Shown: positions 14,687 through 21,978 of the stretch, one piece after another
Position numbering within the stretch: position 1 is the first letter of the stretch
Layout: every line of letters starts with the position of its first letter
The notes under the pieces: generated by a model
Seen by the model: the letters and a program-made list of their open reading frames with translations, nothing else
Databases searched by the model: none
What the model was told of the DNA's origin: nothing
Translations under genes and position numbers: made by a program
From: CAZAMI01 sp964627805
GTDB lineage: Archaea > Thermoproteota > Thermoprotei_A > Sulfolobales > NBVN01
Assembly (NCBI GenBank): GCA_964627805.1
Contig: CAZVLA010000035.1
Span: forward strand, 1-40,807
Length of the DNA: 40,807 bases
Direction of reading: 5' to 3'

Positions 14687-14968
14687 CTACCACCTACCTA
14701 ACCTCCTAAGCCTCTCCTCTGGACGACCTATTAACGTATCTCCTGCAATACTCACAAATCTATGTTTGGGTATCTTAAATAAGAAAATACCACCGAACTT
14801 AGGCACTACTAACTTACGTCCACCTTCAGTCTCAATCACTAAGGTGTTCTTAGTCTCCTTAATCACCCTACCCCTAACACCTACTAAGGTAGGGTCGGTA
14901 TGGTCCCTAATCACTACTTGAAGGCCTATTAACTCATGATACGGTAAGTTACGCTTAGTATACCTCAA
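14687..14968 (-). CDS. rnp1: RNase P protein component 1 (Rpp29/Pop4)
   Basis: The 93-residue product is archaeal Rnp1, the Rpp29 homologue that joins the RNase P RNA to mature tRNA 5' ends. The Sm-like barrel shows His-Glu-Leu-Ile-Gly-Leu-Gln-Val near 11-18, Gly-Val-Arg-Gly-Arg-Val-Ile-Lys-Glu-Thr-Lys-Asn-Thr-Leu near 30-43 and Val-Pro-Lys near 55-57. The start is TTG at 14968, overlapping the uL29 stop. The place between uL29 and uS17 is its standard archaeal position; the eIF1-like gene seen there in some archaea is absent. Confidence 0.93.
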   Translation of the reverse strand: MRYTKRNLPYHELIGLQVVIRDHTDPTLVGVRGRVIKETKNTLVIETEGGRKLVVPKFGGIFLFKIPKHRFVSIAGDTLIGRPEERLRRLGRW

Positions 14969-15186
14969 CGCTTCCCGCCCTCCCTCAACTTCTTAAGCTC
15001 CTCCTCACGCATTACGGTAAGAATCCTAGCTATGTTCTTCCTCACAATCTTCACTCTATTAGTGTTACTTAGCGTACCTAAGTACGCTTGAGTCCTAAGC
15101 TTGATTAACTCAAGACGTAATTCCTTAAGTAACTTCAGCCTCTCCTCAGGACTCATCTTCCTTATCTCATCAGCTGAGAGACTCAT
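14965..15186 (-). CDS. rpl29: Large-subunit ribosomal protein uL29
   Basis: The 73-residue product is uL29: Ser-Ala-Asp-Glu-Ile-Arg-Lys-Met-Ser-Pro-Glu-Glu-Arg, Leu-Arg-Leu-Glu-Leu-Ile-Lys-Leu-Arg near 23-31 and the final helix with Asn-Ile-Ala-Arg-Ile-Leu-Thr. It sits at the polypeptide exit tunnel. Four-base overlaps with uS3 upstream and rnp1 downstream show tight translational coupling. Confidence 0.95.
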   Translation of the reverse strand: MSLSADEIRKMSPEERLKLLKELRLELIKLRTQAYLGTLSNTNRVKIVRKNIARILTVMREEELKKLREGGKR

Positions 15187-15833
15187 GCACCAGCACCTCC
15201 TTCAGTAGTAGCTTCAGCCCCCTCACCAACACTTTCCTCCGGAGTCCTTATCTGCACTATATCGTCCGGCTCTCCAGGCTTAACTATAGTTACTTGAATA
15301 CCGTACATACCGGGCTTCCTAAGTAAGTGAATCACGGCCCTATCAACTAGCCTCTCTACATGAGCACCTGTCTTATAGACCTTACCAGCCCTTATCTTCT
15401 CGCTCCTAGCCCTCTCACTAGTTAGCTTACCACTAATCACTATCTCAGCACCTACGGCACCAGCAGCTAATATCCTCCTTAAAGCTACGTAAGCAGCTCT
15501 CCTGAAGTGATAACCCCTCTCAATAGCTAATGCTATCCTTGAAGCCACGATCCTAGCGTCTAAGTCAGGATTATCTACTTGAGTAACTGTTATTTGAGGG
15601 TTCTCAAGCTTGAAGTACTTCTCAAGAACTTCAGTTAACTGCCTTATCGTCTGCCCCCTACGCCCAATGATTAGTGCTGGCCTATCAGCGTAAATAATTA
15701 CTCTAGTACCTAACGGAGTCTTAATAACGTCTACGCGTGAGTAACCAGCACGCATGAAGTTCTTAGCTAAAAACTCATCGACTTTAAGCCTCGTGAATCC
15801 TAGTTGTAGGAAGTACTTCTTGATATTAACCAT
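15183..15833 (-). CDS. rps3: Small-subunit ribosomal protein uS3
   Basis: The 216-residue product is uS3, part of the mRNA entry helicase. A KH domain is visible with Ile-Ile-Gly-Arg-Arg-Gly-Gln-Thr-Ile-Arg near 54-63, and the C-terminal domain with Ile-Val-Ile-Ser-Gly-Lys-Leu-Thr-Ser-Glu-Arg-Ala-Arg near 131-143. A short Glu/Thr/Gly-rich tail ends it. I choose ATG at 15833, seven bases after GGAGG, over a GTG at 15839 only one base after that site. Confidence 0.95.
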   Translation of the reverse strand: MVNIKKYFLQLGFTRLKVDEFLAKNFMRAGYSRVDVIKTPLGTRVIIYADRPALIIGRRGQTIRQLTEVLEKYFKLENPQITVTQVDNPDLDARIVASRIALAIERGYHFRRAAYVALRRILAAGAVGAEIVISGKLTSERARSEKIRAGKVYKTGAHVERLVDRAVIHLLRKPGMYGIQVTIVKPGEPDDIVQIRTPEESVGEGAEATTEGGAGA

Positions 15834-15835
15834 GT

Positions 15836-16315
15836 TCACACCTCCTTAACTATCATTTCGAGATGTGCTCTAGTCGATACCTTAGGTGTTGACCTACCCA
15901 TAGCCCTAGGTATGAACCTCTTAATACATACCCCCTTATGCACAGCAGCATGTATTATCACTAACCTCTCCGTATCCAAGTTCTTTACCTCGGCATTATT
16001 ACGTACGTTCCTAATTAACCTTAGTATGTATTTCGCGGTCTTCACCGGATACCTGCCTATAGGTGTTTTCCACTTAGGGAATAGGTTAGGCAATTGCTTC
16101 TTATGAGCTATGGATAACTTATACCTAGTATAAGGTATAGGTACCTCCTTCCTAATAACTCTCTCAAGTAACTTCTCGGCTTCATCGAGCTTCATGCCCC
16201 TAATTATCTTGAATATCTCGTACGCTTCCTTAATAGAGACTGGAGCGTTCCTTATCACTCCCTTAGCTGTGCGTGTAGGATCCACGTCCTTCCTTGAGTA
16301 GTGCCATACAGGCAT
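15836..16315 (-). CDS. rpl22: Large-subunit ribosomal protein uL22
   Basis: The 159-residue product is archaeal uL22, which lines the exit tunnel. It has Thr-Arg-Thr-Ala-Lys-Gly near 14-19 and the beta-hairpin end with Arg-Phe-Ile-Pro-Arg-Ala-Met-Gly-Arg-Ser-Thr-Pro near 132-143. It is the first gene of the long minus-strand operon: the ATG at 16315 is preceded by a GGGGTAGGTGG site and by a TATA box. In most archaea uS19 lies directly upstream; here uS19 is 2 kb away as a separate unit. Confidence 0.95.
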   Translation of the reverse strand: MPVWHYSRKDVDPTRTAKGVIRNAPVSIKEAYEIFKIIRGMKLDEAEKLLERVIRKEVPIPYTRYKLSIAHKKQLPNLFPKWKTPIGRYPVKTAKYILRLIRNVRNNAEVKNLDTERLVIIHAAVHKGVCIKRFIPRAMGRSTPKVSTRAHLEMIVKEV

Positions 16316-16358
16316 CCCACCTACCCCTCAACCACTGCTTAGTGCATTTAATGCAGGG

Positions 16359-16366
16359 CTTATAAA
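16359..16366 (-). promoter_or_regulatory. TATA box for the uL22-Cbf5 operon
   Basis: On the minus strand TTTATAAG lies about 47 bases before the uL22 ATG. A start of transcription about 26 bases downstream would leave a leader of roughly 20 bases containing the ribosome binding site. It probably drives the whole 25-gene operon. Confidence 0.65.
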
Positions 16367-16403
16367 TTAATAGCATACCCTACCACATAATTCACTAATC
16401 AAG

Positions 16404-16411
16404 CCTTTTTA
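16404..16411 (+). promoter_or_regulatory. TATA-like box for rtcB
   Basis: CCTTTTTA lies about 40 bases before the rtcB ATG, predicting a leader near 13 bases. It is weaker than the opposing TATA box of the ribosomal operon 40 bases away. Confidence 0.4.
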
Positions 16412-16446
16412 GGGTTGATGTTGTCTTTTATCTGCGGGACGGTATT

Positions 16447-17895
16447 ATGCCGTACATACAGTTGAGAAGGATTGATGACTATACATGGGAAATCCCTAAG
16501 GGGACAAAACCCTGCATGAGGGTACCCGCAATAGTCTTCGCCGACGACTACCTACTAACTAAGATGCGTGAGGACTTAACACTACAGCAGGCAGCTAATG
16601 TAGCGTGCTTACCCGGAGTTATGAAGACCGTATACGTAATGCCTGATGGACATCAAGGATACGGTTTCCCGATAGGTGGCGTAGCCGCTATGAATGCTGA
16701 GGAAGGGGTTATCTCGCCTGGTGGTGTTGGTTATGACATAAACTGCGGTGTTAGGTTATTAAGGACTAACTTAAGCTACGACGACGTAAGACCTAAGCTA
16801 AAGGAGCTAATAGATGCTATATTCAGAAACGTACCATCGGGTGTTGGCTCAACGGGTAAGTTAAGGTTAAGCATTAACGAGTTAGACCGCGTACTTGAGG
16901 AGGGTGTTGAGTGGGCGGTAAGAAGAGGGTTTGGGTGGAGCGAGGATCCGGAGCATATAGAGGAGAGAGGTAGTATGAAGGGTGCTGACGCTAGTAAGGT
17001 CAGTGATAGAGCTAAGAGAAGAGGGGCTCCACAGTTAGGTACGTTAGGTGCTGGTAATCACTTCCTAGAGGTTCAAGTAGTTGATAAGATATACAACCCG
17101 AAGGTAGCTAAGGTTCTGGGTATAGAGTATGAGGGTCAAGTAACTGTGATGGTTCATACAGGCTCGAGAGGGTTAGGGCATCAAGTAGCTAGTGACTACT
17201 TAATGGTTATGGAGAGGATCATGAGGAAGTACAATATAAGACCACCTGATAGGGAATTAGCTTCAGTACCATTCTACAGCCGTGAAGGACAGGACTACTT
17301 CGCAGCAATGCAGGCAGCGGCTAACTTCGCATTCACTAATAGGCAATTAATAACACACTGGGTTAGGGAGTCATTCGCTCAAGTATTCCATACAGACCCA
17401 GACAAGTTAGGTCTAGAGATAATATACGACATAACGCACAACATGGCTAAGCTAGAGGAGCATGAGATAGATGGTAAGAGAGTTAAGGTCGTAGTGCATA
17501 GGAAGGGAGCTACTAGGGCATTCCCACCAGGTCACCCCGACATACCTAAGGATCATAAAGAGGTAGGTCAAGTAGTCCTCATACCAGGTTCAATGGGTAC
17601 CGCTAGCTACGTAATGGTTGGTGTCCCAGAAGGTAAGAGAACATTCTACTCAGCAGCACACGGGGCTGGGAGGTGGTTATCTAGAGCAGCTGCTGTGAGG
17701 AGGTTCAGAGCTAGTCAAATAGAGTCGAACCTAATGAAGCGTGGCATATACTTAAGAGCAGCTACTAAGAGGGTAGTTGCTGAGGAAGCACCTGAGGCGT
17801 ATAAGGACGTAGATAAGGTAGCTCTAGTAACTCATAAGGTGAAGATAGCTTCACTAGTTGCTAGATTAAGACCAATAGGTGTAGCTAAGGGATAA
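16447..17895 (+). CDS. rtcB: RNA-splicing ligase RtcB
   Basis: RtcB joins RNA ends carrying 2',3'-cyclic phosphate and 5'-hydroxyl, the products of the archaeal splicing endonuclease, using GTP and Mn2+. The 482-residue product has no intein. Key segments are Pro-Asp-Gly-His-Gln-Gly-Tyr-Gly-Phe-Pro-Ile-Gly-Gly near 61-73, Gly-Val-Gly-Tyr-Asp-Ile-Asn-Cys-Gly-Val near 93-102 (metal-binding Asp and Cys), Gly-Asn-His-Phe near 201-204, His-Thr-Gly-Ser-Arg-Gly-Leu-Gly-His near 237-245, and the guanylated histidine in Ala-His-Gly-Ala-Gly-Arg near 403-408. It would seal tRNA exons and the cbf5 mRNA in this same window. Confidence 0.96.
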   Translation: MPYIQLRRIDDYTWEIPKGTKPCMRVPAIVFADDYLLTKMREDLTLQQAANVACLPGVMKTVYVMPDGHQGYGFPIGGVAAMNAEEGVISPGGVGYDINCGVRLLRTNLSYDDVRPKLKELIDAIFRNVPSGVGSTGKLRLSINELDRVLEEGVEWAVRRGFGWSEDPEHIEERGSMKGADASKVSDRAKRRGAPQLGTLGAGNHFLEVQVVDKIYNPKVAKVLGIEYEGQVTVMVHTGSRGLGHQVASDYLMVMERIMRKYNIRPPDRELASVPFYSREGQDYFAAMQAAANFAFTNRQLITHWVRESFAQVFHTDPDKLGLEIIYDITHNMAKLEEHEIDGKRVKVVVHRKGATRAFPPGHPDIPKDHKEVGQVVLIPGSMGTASYVMVGVPEGKRTFYSAAHGAGRWLSRAAAVRRFRASQIESNLMKRGIYLRAATKRVVAEEAPEAYKDVDKVALVTHKVKIASLVARLRPIGVAKG

Positions 17896-17952
17896 CCAAT
17901 AACAGCCTTTTAAGGTTCATATACATAAAAATAAAAGCATAACGTGAGTTTT

Positions 17953-18357
17953 ATGCCAAGTAAAGAAAAGAAACTCAAAAATACGTACGCAGTAATAGGT
18001 AGGTTCATCGTGAAATCCTCAGTACTTCTTAAGGGTAAATCCATAATTATTAAACCGAGCCATGCATACGTAAAGCAGATTAGATTAATGAAGGCATCAC
18101 TACCTACTCAAGCAATACGTAACTTAATGAAGGTTAGTAGAGTATTTAGTGACGTCATAATCGATACTGAATGTATTAAGGAGGTTATGGGTAGGGTTAT
18201 CAGGAGGGAGAGGAAGGATATTGAGGACTTATTTAAGGATGTTGAGGGTAATATATATGAGGTAGTAATAATTGATAAGAAATTGAATTATTTGAGGTTA
18301 TTGATGCCTCAGTCAGAGTATTTAAAATTAAGGAACTTTATCAATAAAGTGAGGTAG
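17953..18357 (+). CDS. Uncharacterised basic protein between rtcB and uS19
   Basis: I do not recognise this protein. From ATG at 17953 it has 134 residues (a GTG three codons earlier at 17944 is also open). It is rich in Lys, Arg and Ile, without membrane segments, cysteines or a known motif. The first half reads like beta strands (Ile-Gly-Arg-Phe-Ile-Val-Lys, Ser-Ile-Ile-Ile-Lys-Pro), and the second like helices plus a strand. A CTTTTAAG box at 17907-17914 predicts a transcription start about 15 bases before the ATG, supporting a real gene with its own promoter. Stop is three bases from the converging uS19 stop. A nucleic acid role is only a guess. Confidence 0.65.
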   Translation: MPSKEKKLKNTYAVIGRFIVKSSVLLKGKSIIIKPSHAYVKQIRLMKASLPTQAIRNLMKVSRVFSDVIIDTECIKEVMGRVIRRERKDIEDLFKDVEGNIYEVVIIDKKLNYLRLLMPQSEYLKLRNFINKVR

Positions 18358-18360
18358 TTA

Positions 18361-18837
18361 TTACTTCATGGCTACGAAGAGTGTTGATCTAGTGGCCTTA
18401 AGTCCTGGCTCACCATGCTCTACTTTACGAGTCGTTGGTGCGAACTCACCTAAGTAATGCCCTATCATCTCGGGGGTTATCTTTACTGGTATGAACTCCT
18501 TACCGTTATATACCTCAATAGTTAAACCAACCATTACCGGGAGTATTATCATGTCCCTCACATGAGTTCTTATCCTTACTTTCTTCCCATTAGCCATTAA
18601 CTCCCTAGCCTTCATTACCTTCCTAAGTAGCTTAAGCCTAGGTGATTCTTTAATACCCATCTGCATTCTACGCTCCTGAACCCTAGGGTCGGACTCCCTA
18701 AGTAGTGATCTTCTAGCCCTAGCTGGTAATAACTTTAGCAATTCATCCATTGGCATGTTGAGTAGTTCCTCAAGGGTCTTACCTCTATACCTAAAATTCC
18801 TCCACTCTGGGGGTATCTCGAACGTACCTACTGACAC
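18361..18837 (-). CDS. rps19: Small-subunit ribosomal protein uS19 (displaced from its operon)
   Basis: The 158-residue product is archaeal uS19, part of the small-subunit head near the A site. It shows Phe-Arg-Tyr-Arg-Gly-Lys-Thr-Leu-Glu-Glu-Leu near 15-25, Ile-Arg-Thr-His-Val-Arg-Asp-Met near 87-94 and Ile-Gly-His-Tyr-Leu-Gly-Glu-Phe-Ala-Pro-Thr near 124-134. The GTG start at 18837 follows a GGGAG site. It normally sits between uL2 and uL22, but here it is separated from both and follows a SPOUT methyltransferase gene by 67 bases on the same strand, where an A-rich AAATAAAC-like box may give it its own promoter. Confidence 0.95.
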   Translation of the reverse strand: MSVGTFEIPPEWRNFRYRGKTLEELLNMPMDELLKLLPARARRSLLRESDPRVQERRMQMGIKESPRLKLLRKVMKARELMANGKKVRIRTHVRDMIILPVMVGLTIEVYNGKEFIPVKITPEMIGHYLGEFAPTTRKVEHGEPGLKATRSTLFVAMK

Positions 18838-18904
18838 TCCCTAGCACCTTAAGAGACTTACATTAGCGAGTTTATTTACTTTTCCTCTAGCTCAATAGTG
18901 ATTA

Positions 18905-19786
18905 TCAGTATCTGAAGGTCTCGTAATCAGCGTTAATTATTGAGAGTACGGAGTACAGTGCTTCAATAGTCCTAACGGTTAAGGTTCCTTGATTAGGTAT
19001 GAAGTTAATTCTGAACCTAATACTTAAAGCATTAAGTGTCTCCGGACCTACTAACTCGTCGAAGTCCTTATCGTAACTACCGAAAAGTATCTTAAATCCA
19101 CCAGCCTCCCTACCAGCCTTAATGAGTGCTTTCCTAGTACCTAATTTACCTATACTATCACCTAACTTAGTAGTTAATACAGTGACTCCTGGAATACTAT
19201 TAAGTGTACTTACTAGTTCGTCCTTATCCTTAGCTATTAACATCTTAAATCCTAAGTACTCATTAACTTCCTTATCATTAACTACTTCACACTTAAGCGG
19301 TCTTAATGAAGTAACCCTAACTAATACCCTGTCATTGACGCCTAACTCACGTTTAGACGTAGTTAAGCATAGTCTACGATAACCTATGAAAACCTTACCT
19401 AACTTACCTAAACTCTGAATAACTAAACCCTCCCTTAGATCACCTACCCTAAGATCTCTACCTTCAGGATTATGTGTAACTATATTAAGTGGAGGTAATA
19501 CGCCACAGTACCTAAGCTCAGGTACTAAAGGTATTAATCTCTTCCTAAGGTAAGGGGGTGTTAATAAGTAAGTAAGTACTAACCTAATTAGGTTGAGGTC
19601 TTCCATCGATGAGTGAGGATCCTTAAAGAGCACTAACTTACTAACTCTGTAGATAGCTAGTGCCCTACCCACTAAGCCTATAAAGTAGGTTTTACTCCTC
19701 AGGTCTGGTAAGTACGAGACATTAGATGTAGGTAGTACCACTACTAACTCATTACCTCGTTTCCGAGGAGGCCAGCTAAATGCCAA
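18905..19786 (-). CDS. SPOUT RNA methyltransferase of the COG2106/SPOUT1 (DUF171) family
   Basis: The 293-residue product matches the archaeal COG2106 SPOUT family, thought to methylate large-subunit rRNA; the eukaryotic relative is SPOUT1 (C9orf114). It has Val-Val-Leu-Pro-Thr-Ser-Asn-Val-Ser near 15-23, Pro-Pro-Tyr-Leu-Arg-Lys-Arg-Leu near 77-84, and the knot segment with Leu-Phe-Gly-Ser-Tyr-Asp-Lys near 234-240 and the C-terminal Ile-Pro-Asn-Gln-Gly-Thr-Leu-Thr-Val-Arg-Thr-Glu-type cofactor loop near 266-276. An OB-like insertion fills the middle. The start is TTG at 19786, after an AGGTAATGAT site and an in-frame stop. It is probably co-transcribed with the 39-residue gene 21 bases upstream. 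Its usual archaeal neighbour, uL3, here lies on the opposite strand. Confidence 0.88.
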   Translation of the reverse strand: MAFSWPPRKRGNELVVVLPTSNVSYLPDLRSKTYFIGLVGRALAIYRVSKLVLFKDPHSSMEDLNLIRLVLTYLLTPPYLRKRLIPLVPELRYCGVLPPLNIVTHNPEGRDLRVGDLREGLVIQSLGKLGKVFIGYRRLCLTTSKRELGVNDRVLVRVTSLRPLKCEVVNDKEVNEYLGFKMLIAKDKDELVSTLNSIPGVTVLTTKLGDSIGKLGTRKALIKAGREAGGFKILFGSYDKDFDELVGPETLNALSIRFRINFIPNQGTLTVRTIEALYSVLSIINADYETFRY

Positions 19787-19807
19787 TGCATCATTACCTA
19801 GCTAAAA

Positions 19808-19927
19808 TTACTTCTTTCCTTTCTTACCCTTCTTCCCGTACTTCTTCCCACTACTCTCTTGACTCTCTTTCTTACTACCTACATCCATAAATAATGTTGT
19901 TCTTTGCCTACCACCCACGATACTCAC
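19808..19927 (-). CDS. 39-residue basic protein, leaderless, upstream of the SPOUT methyltransferase gene
   Basis: This short frame starts with GTG at 19927 and encodes Ser-Ile-Val-Gly-Gly-Arg-Gln-Arg-Thr-Thr at its start and a tail rich in Lys-Gly-Lys-Lys repeats. A TATA box (CTTATAA on the minus strand) has its centre 27 bases before the GTG, so transcription should begin at the start codon itself, as in typical leaderless crenarchaeal genes. The stop is 21 bases before the methyltransferase TTG, suggesting an operon. I do not recognise the product; the Lys-rich tail resembles extensions of ribosomal or RNA-binding proteins. Confidence 0.65.
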   Translation of the reverse strand: MSIVGGRQRTTLFMDVGSKKESQESSGKKYGKKGKKGKK

Positions 19928-19949
19928 CCTAACTACCTATATTAGGTAG

Positions 19950-19957
19950 GTTATAAG
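19950..19957 (-). promoter_or_regulatory. TATA box for the 39-residue gene and SPOUT methyltransferase
   Basis: CTTATAAC on the minus strand lies 27 bases (centre) before the GTG at 19927, the expected distance for a leaderless transcript. On the plus strand an overlapping TATATTA at 19938-19944 would start transcription near 19967, just before the sRNA candidate, so the site may be bidirectional. Confidence 0.65.
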
Positions 19958-19971
19958 GTATTTGTTGGTAA

Positions 19972-20026
19972 GGGATGAAGATTTTGCCGAGTGCTGATTT
20001 ATGATGTATTTACCGAAGGCTGACCT
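19972..20026 (+). ncRNA. Candidate C/D box methylation-guide sRNA
   Basis: The order of boxes is C (ATGAAGA, 19975-19981), a 12-base guide, D' (CTGA, 19994-19997), three bases, C' (ATGATGT, 20001-20007), a second 12-base guide, and D (CTGA, 20020-20023). GGG before C and CCT after D can pair as a terminal stem. Both guide lengths and the spacer are those of archaeal dual-guide sRNAs. The D' guide is complementary to 5'-CACUCGGCAAAA, which resembles, from memory, the conserved archaeal 23S segment containing ACUCGGCAAA; the predicted methylated base would be the C five positions from the box. The other guide is complementary to CCUUCGGUAAAU; target unknown. Confidence 0.75.
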
Positions 20027-20033
20027 CATAACC

Positions 20034-20042
20034 TTTATATAC
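20034..20042 (+). promoter_or_regulatory. Distal TATA box before uL3
   Basis: CTTTATATA lies about 100 bases before the uL3 ATG, predicting a leader near 70 bases, long for crenarchaea. It is a strong TATA match right after the sRNA candidate. Confidence 0.5.
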
Positions 20043-20090
20043 ACCCACTAGTTACCACTTACGGATACCTAAGTAAGGATTGAGGAAACG

Positions 20091-20098
20091 GTTTAAAG
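20091..20098 (+). promoter_or_regulatory. Proximal BRE-TATA promoter of the uL3-uL4-uL23-uL2 operon
   Basis: GTTTAAAG preceded by GGAAAC (BRE-like) lies with its centre 41 bases before the ATG at 20136, predicting a leader of about 14 bases. This fits crenarchaeal promoters better than the distal box. Confidence 0.6.
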
Positions 20099-20135
20099 GC
20101 AGTTAGTAGAAGTGGATGGTAGTGTGGTGTAGGGT

Positions 20136-21155
20136 ATGGCAAGAAGGAAGTACTCCGCACCAAGGCGTGGTAGCTTAGGCGTTAGGCCTAGGAAGAGAGC
20201 ATCGAAGTTCGTACCTAGGGTTAAGACCTGGCCTGAAGTAAATTTCGATGAGCCTAAACCACTTGCTTTCCTAGGTTATAAGGCCGGTATGACTCACGTA
20301 ATAATGATTGATGACAGGCCAGGAACACTCACTTACGGACAGGAAATAGCTGTCCCCGTCACGGTCGTTGAGACACCACCAATGGTGGTATTAGGTGCTA
20401 GGTTCTATGAGGCTACAGTAACTGGGTTAAAGACATTAACTGAGTTATGGGCTCCACCGCCCGAGAAGTTAATGGTTGAGAGGAGGGTTAAGGCGCTTAA
20501 GATAGGTGACGATCATAGAGAGCGCGTTATGAGGAAGATTGAGGCTAACAAGGATGAGATAGTTAAAGTAGCACTACTAATGGCTTCTCAGCCAACGCTT
20601 ACTGGAGGATTAAGTAAGAAGGTACCAGACATAATAGAGGTTAAGTTAGGTGGTGGCGACATAAATAAGCAGATAGATTACGCACTAAGCATCGTCGGTA
20701 AGGAGATTAAAGTAAGCGATGTATTTAGTGTAGGTCAGTTCATAGACGTCATAGGAGTTACTAAAGGTAAGGGATTCCAGGGAGTGATAAAGAGGTTCGG
20801 TGTTAGGGAACTACCTAGGTGGCATAAACACAGGAAGGGGAGTAGGAGGATAGGATCTAGATCACCGGGCATAGGAACCCTCTCAGCAGTACCTCAGCCA
20901 GGTCAGATGGGCTTCCATAGGAGGACTGAATACAATAAGAGGATACTAATAATAGGTAGTAACGGAGACGAAATAACACCCGCAGGCGGTTTCCCGCACT
21001 ACGGAGTAATTAGGAGTGACTACATAGTCGTTAGTGGCTCACTTCAAGGACCTCCTAAGAGGCCATTAGTGCTTAGGTGGCCTATAAGACCGCCGAAGTG
21101 GACCCCAGAAGCTCCACCTAAGATAACCTACGTTAGTCTAGAGAGTAAGATATGA
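20136..21155 (+). CDS. rpl3: Large-subunit ribosomal protein uL3
   Basis: The 339-residue product is archaeal uL3, which reaches the peptidyl-transferase centre and starts 50S assembly. It shows Ala-Pro-Arg-Arg-Gly-Ser-Leu near 8-14, Leu-Gly-Tyr-Lys-Ala-Gly-Met-Thr-His near 46-54, Gly-Val-Thr-Lys-Gly-Lys-Gly-Phe-Gln-Gly-Val near 206-216 and Arg-Trp-His-Lys-His-Arg-Lys-Gly near 227-234. It leads a four-gene plus-strand operon, with one base between its stop and the earliest uL4 GTG. Confidence 0.96.
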   Translation: MARRKYSAPRRGSLGVRPRKRASKFVPRVKTWPEVNFDEPKPLAFLGYKAGMTHVIMIDDRPGTLTYGQEIAVPVTVVETPPMVVLGARFYEATVTGLKTLTELWAPPPEKLMVERRVKALKIGDDHRERVMRKIEANKDEIVKVALLMASQPTLTGGLSKKVPDIIEVKLGGGDINKQIDYALSIVGKEIKVSDVFSVGQFIDVIGVTKGKGFQGVIKRFGVRELPRWHKHRKGSRRIGSRSPGIGTLSAVPQPGQMGFHRRTEYNKRILIIGSNGDEITPAGGFPHYGVIRSDYIVVSGSLQGPPKRPLVLRWPIRPPKWTPEAPPKITYVSLESKI

Positions 21156-21162
21156 GGTGGTG

Positions 21163-21978
21163 ATGATGGTTACTCAAGTAGTTGTCCCGTTTAAGTTGGA
21201 GGAGATCAAAGTACCGATACTGGACCTTGATGGTAAGGAGGTAGGTGAGGTAGTACTACCTAAGTTCTTTAGCTTACCCGTGAGGAAGGATTTAATAAGG
21301 AGGGCGTTCCTATCAGCTTTTACAGCTAGGCTACAGCCTAAGGGTAGGGACCCACTAGCTGGTAAGAGGAGATGTGGTGAGTCGTGGGGTATTCACCACG
21401 GATTAGCTAGAGTACCTAGGCTAGATAACGGTAGGGCCGTACTAGCTCCTAACGTTAGGGGTGGTAGGTTAGCGCATCCGCCAAGAGTTGAGAAGAGGAT
21501 CCATGAGGAGATAAATAAGAAGGAGAGGGTAAGGGCCATACTATCGGCTCTAGCAGCTACGGCTAACCCTAGATTCGTTAGGGAGAGGGGGCATGTATTC
21601 AATAGGGATCACTTACCCGTAGTAGTTGTTGATGATCTTGAGGGAATTAGTAAGGCGTCTGAGGCTAAGAGGGTACTTAAGTCATTAGGTCTTTGGGATG
21701 ACGTCATGAGGGCTCAGTCAAGGATAAGGATAAGGGCTGGTAAGGGCAAGATGAGGGGTAGAAGGTACGTAGAACCTAAGTCCCTACTAGTAATACTGTC
21801 GCGAGAGGATGCATCAGCTATTAAGGCATTTAGAAACTTCCCAGGGGTTGATGCAGTCACACCTAACATACTAAGTATACTGCACCTAGCCCCTGGTGGA
21901 GTACCTGGTAGGTTAACATTAATGAGTAGGTCGGCTCTGAGTATATTAGGTAGTAAGTACGAGGTGATAACTCCTTGA
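21163..21978 (+). CDS. rpl4: Large-subunit ribosomal protein uL4
   Basis: The 271-residue product is archaeal uL4, which contacts the exit tunnel. It has Lys-Gly-Arg-Asp-Pro-Leu-Ala-Gly-Lys-Arg-Arg near 61-71 and Gly-Ile-His-His-Gly-Leu-Ala-Arg-Val-Pro-Arg near 76-86. Two GTG and two ATG codons follow one another from 21157. The ATG at 21163 (or the next, 21166) is chosen because GAGGTGG at 21154-21160 serves as the binding site. The stop overlaps the uL23 start by four bases. Confidence 0.95.
   Translation: MMVTQVVVPFKLEEIKVPILDLDGKEVGEVVLPKFFSLPVRKDLIRRAFLSAFTARLQPKGRDPLAGKRRCGESWGIHHGLARVPRLDNGRAVLAPNVRGGRLAHPPRVEKRIHEEINKKERVRAILSALAATANPRFVRERGHVFNRDHLPVVVVDDLEGISKASEAKRVLKSLGLWDDVMRAQSRIRIRAGKGKMRGRRYVEPKSLLVILSREDASAIKAFRNFPGVDAVTPNILSILHLAPGGVPGRLTLMSRSALSILGSKYEVITP

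Noticed and set aside
21155..21190. C/D box-like TGATGATGG at the start of uL4
   Set aside because: It is explained by the ribosome binding site and tandem start codons, and no D box lies at the right distance.
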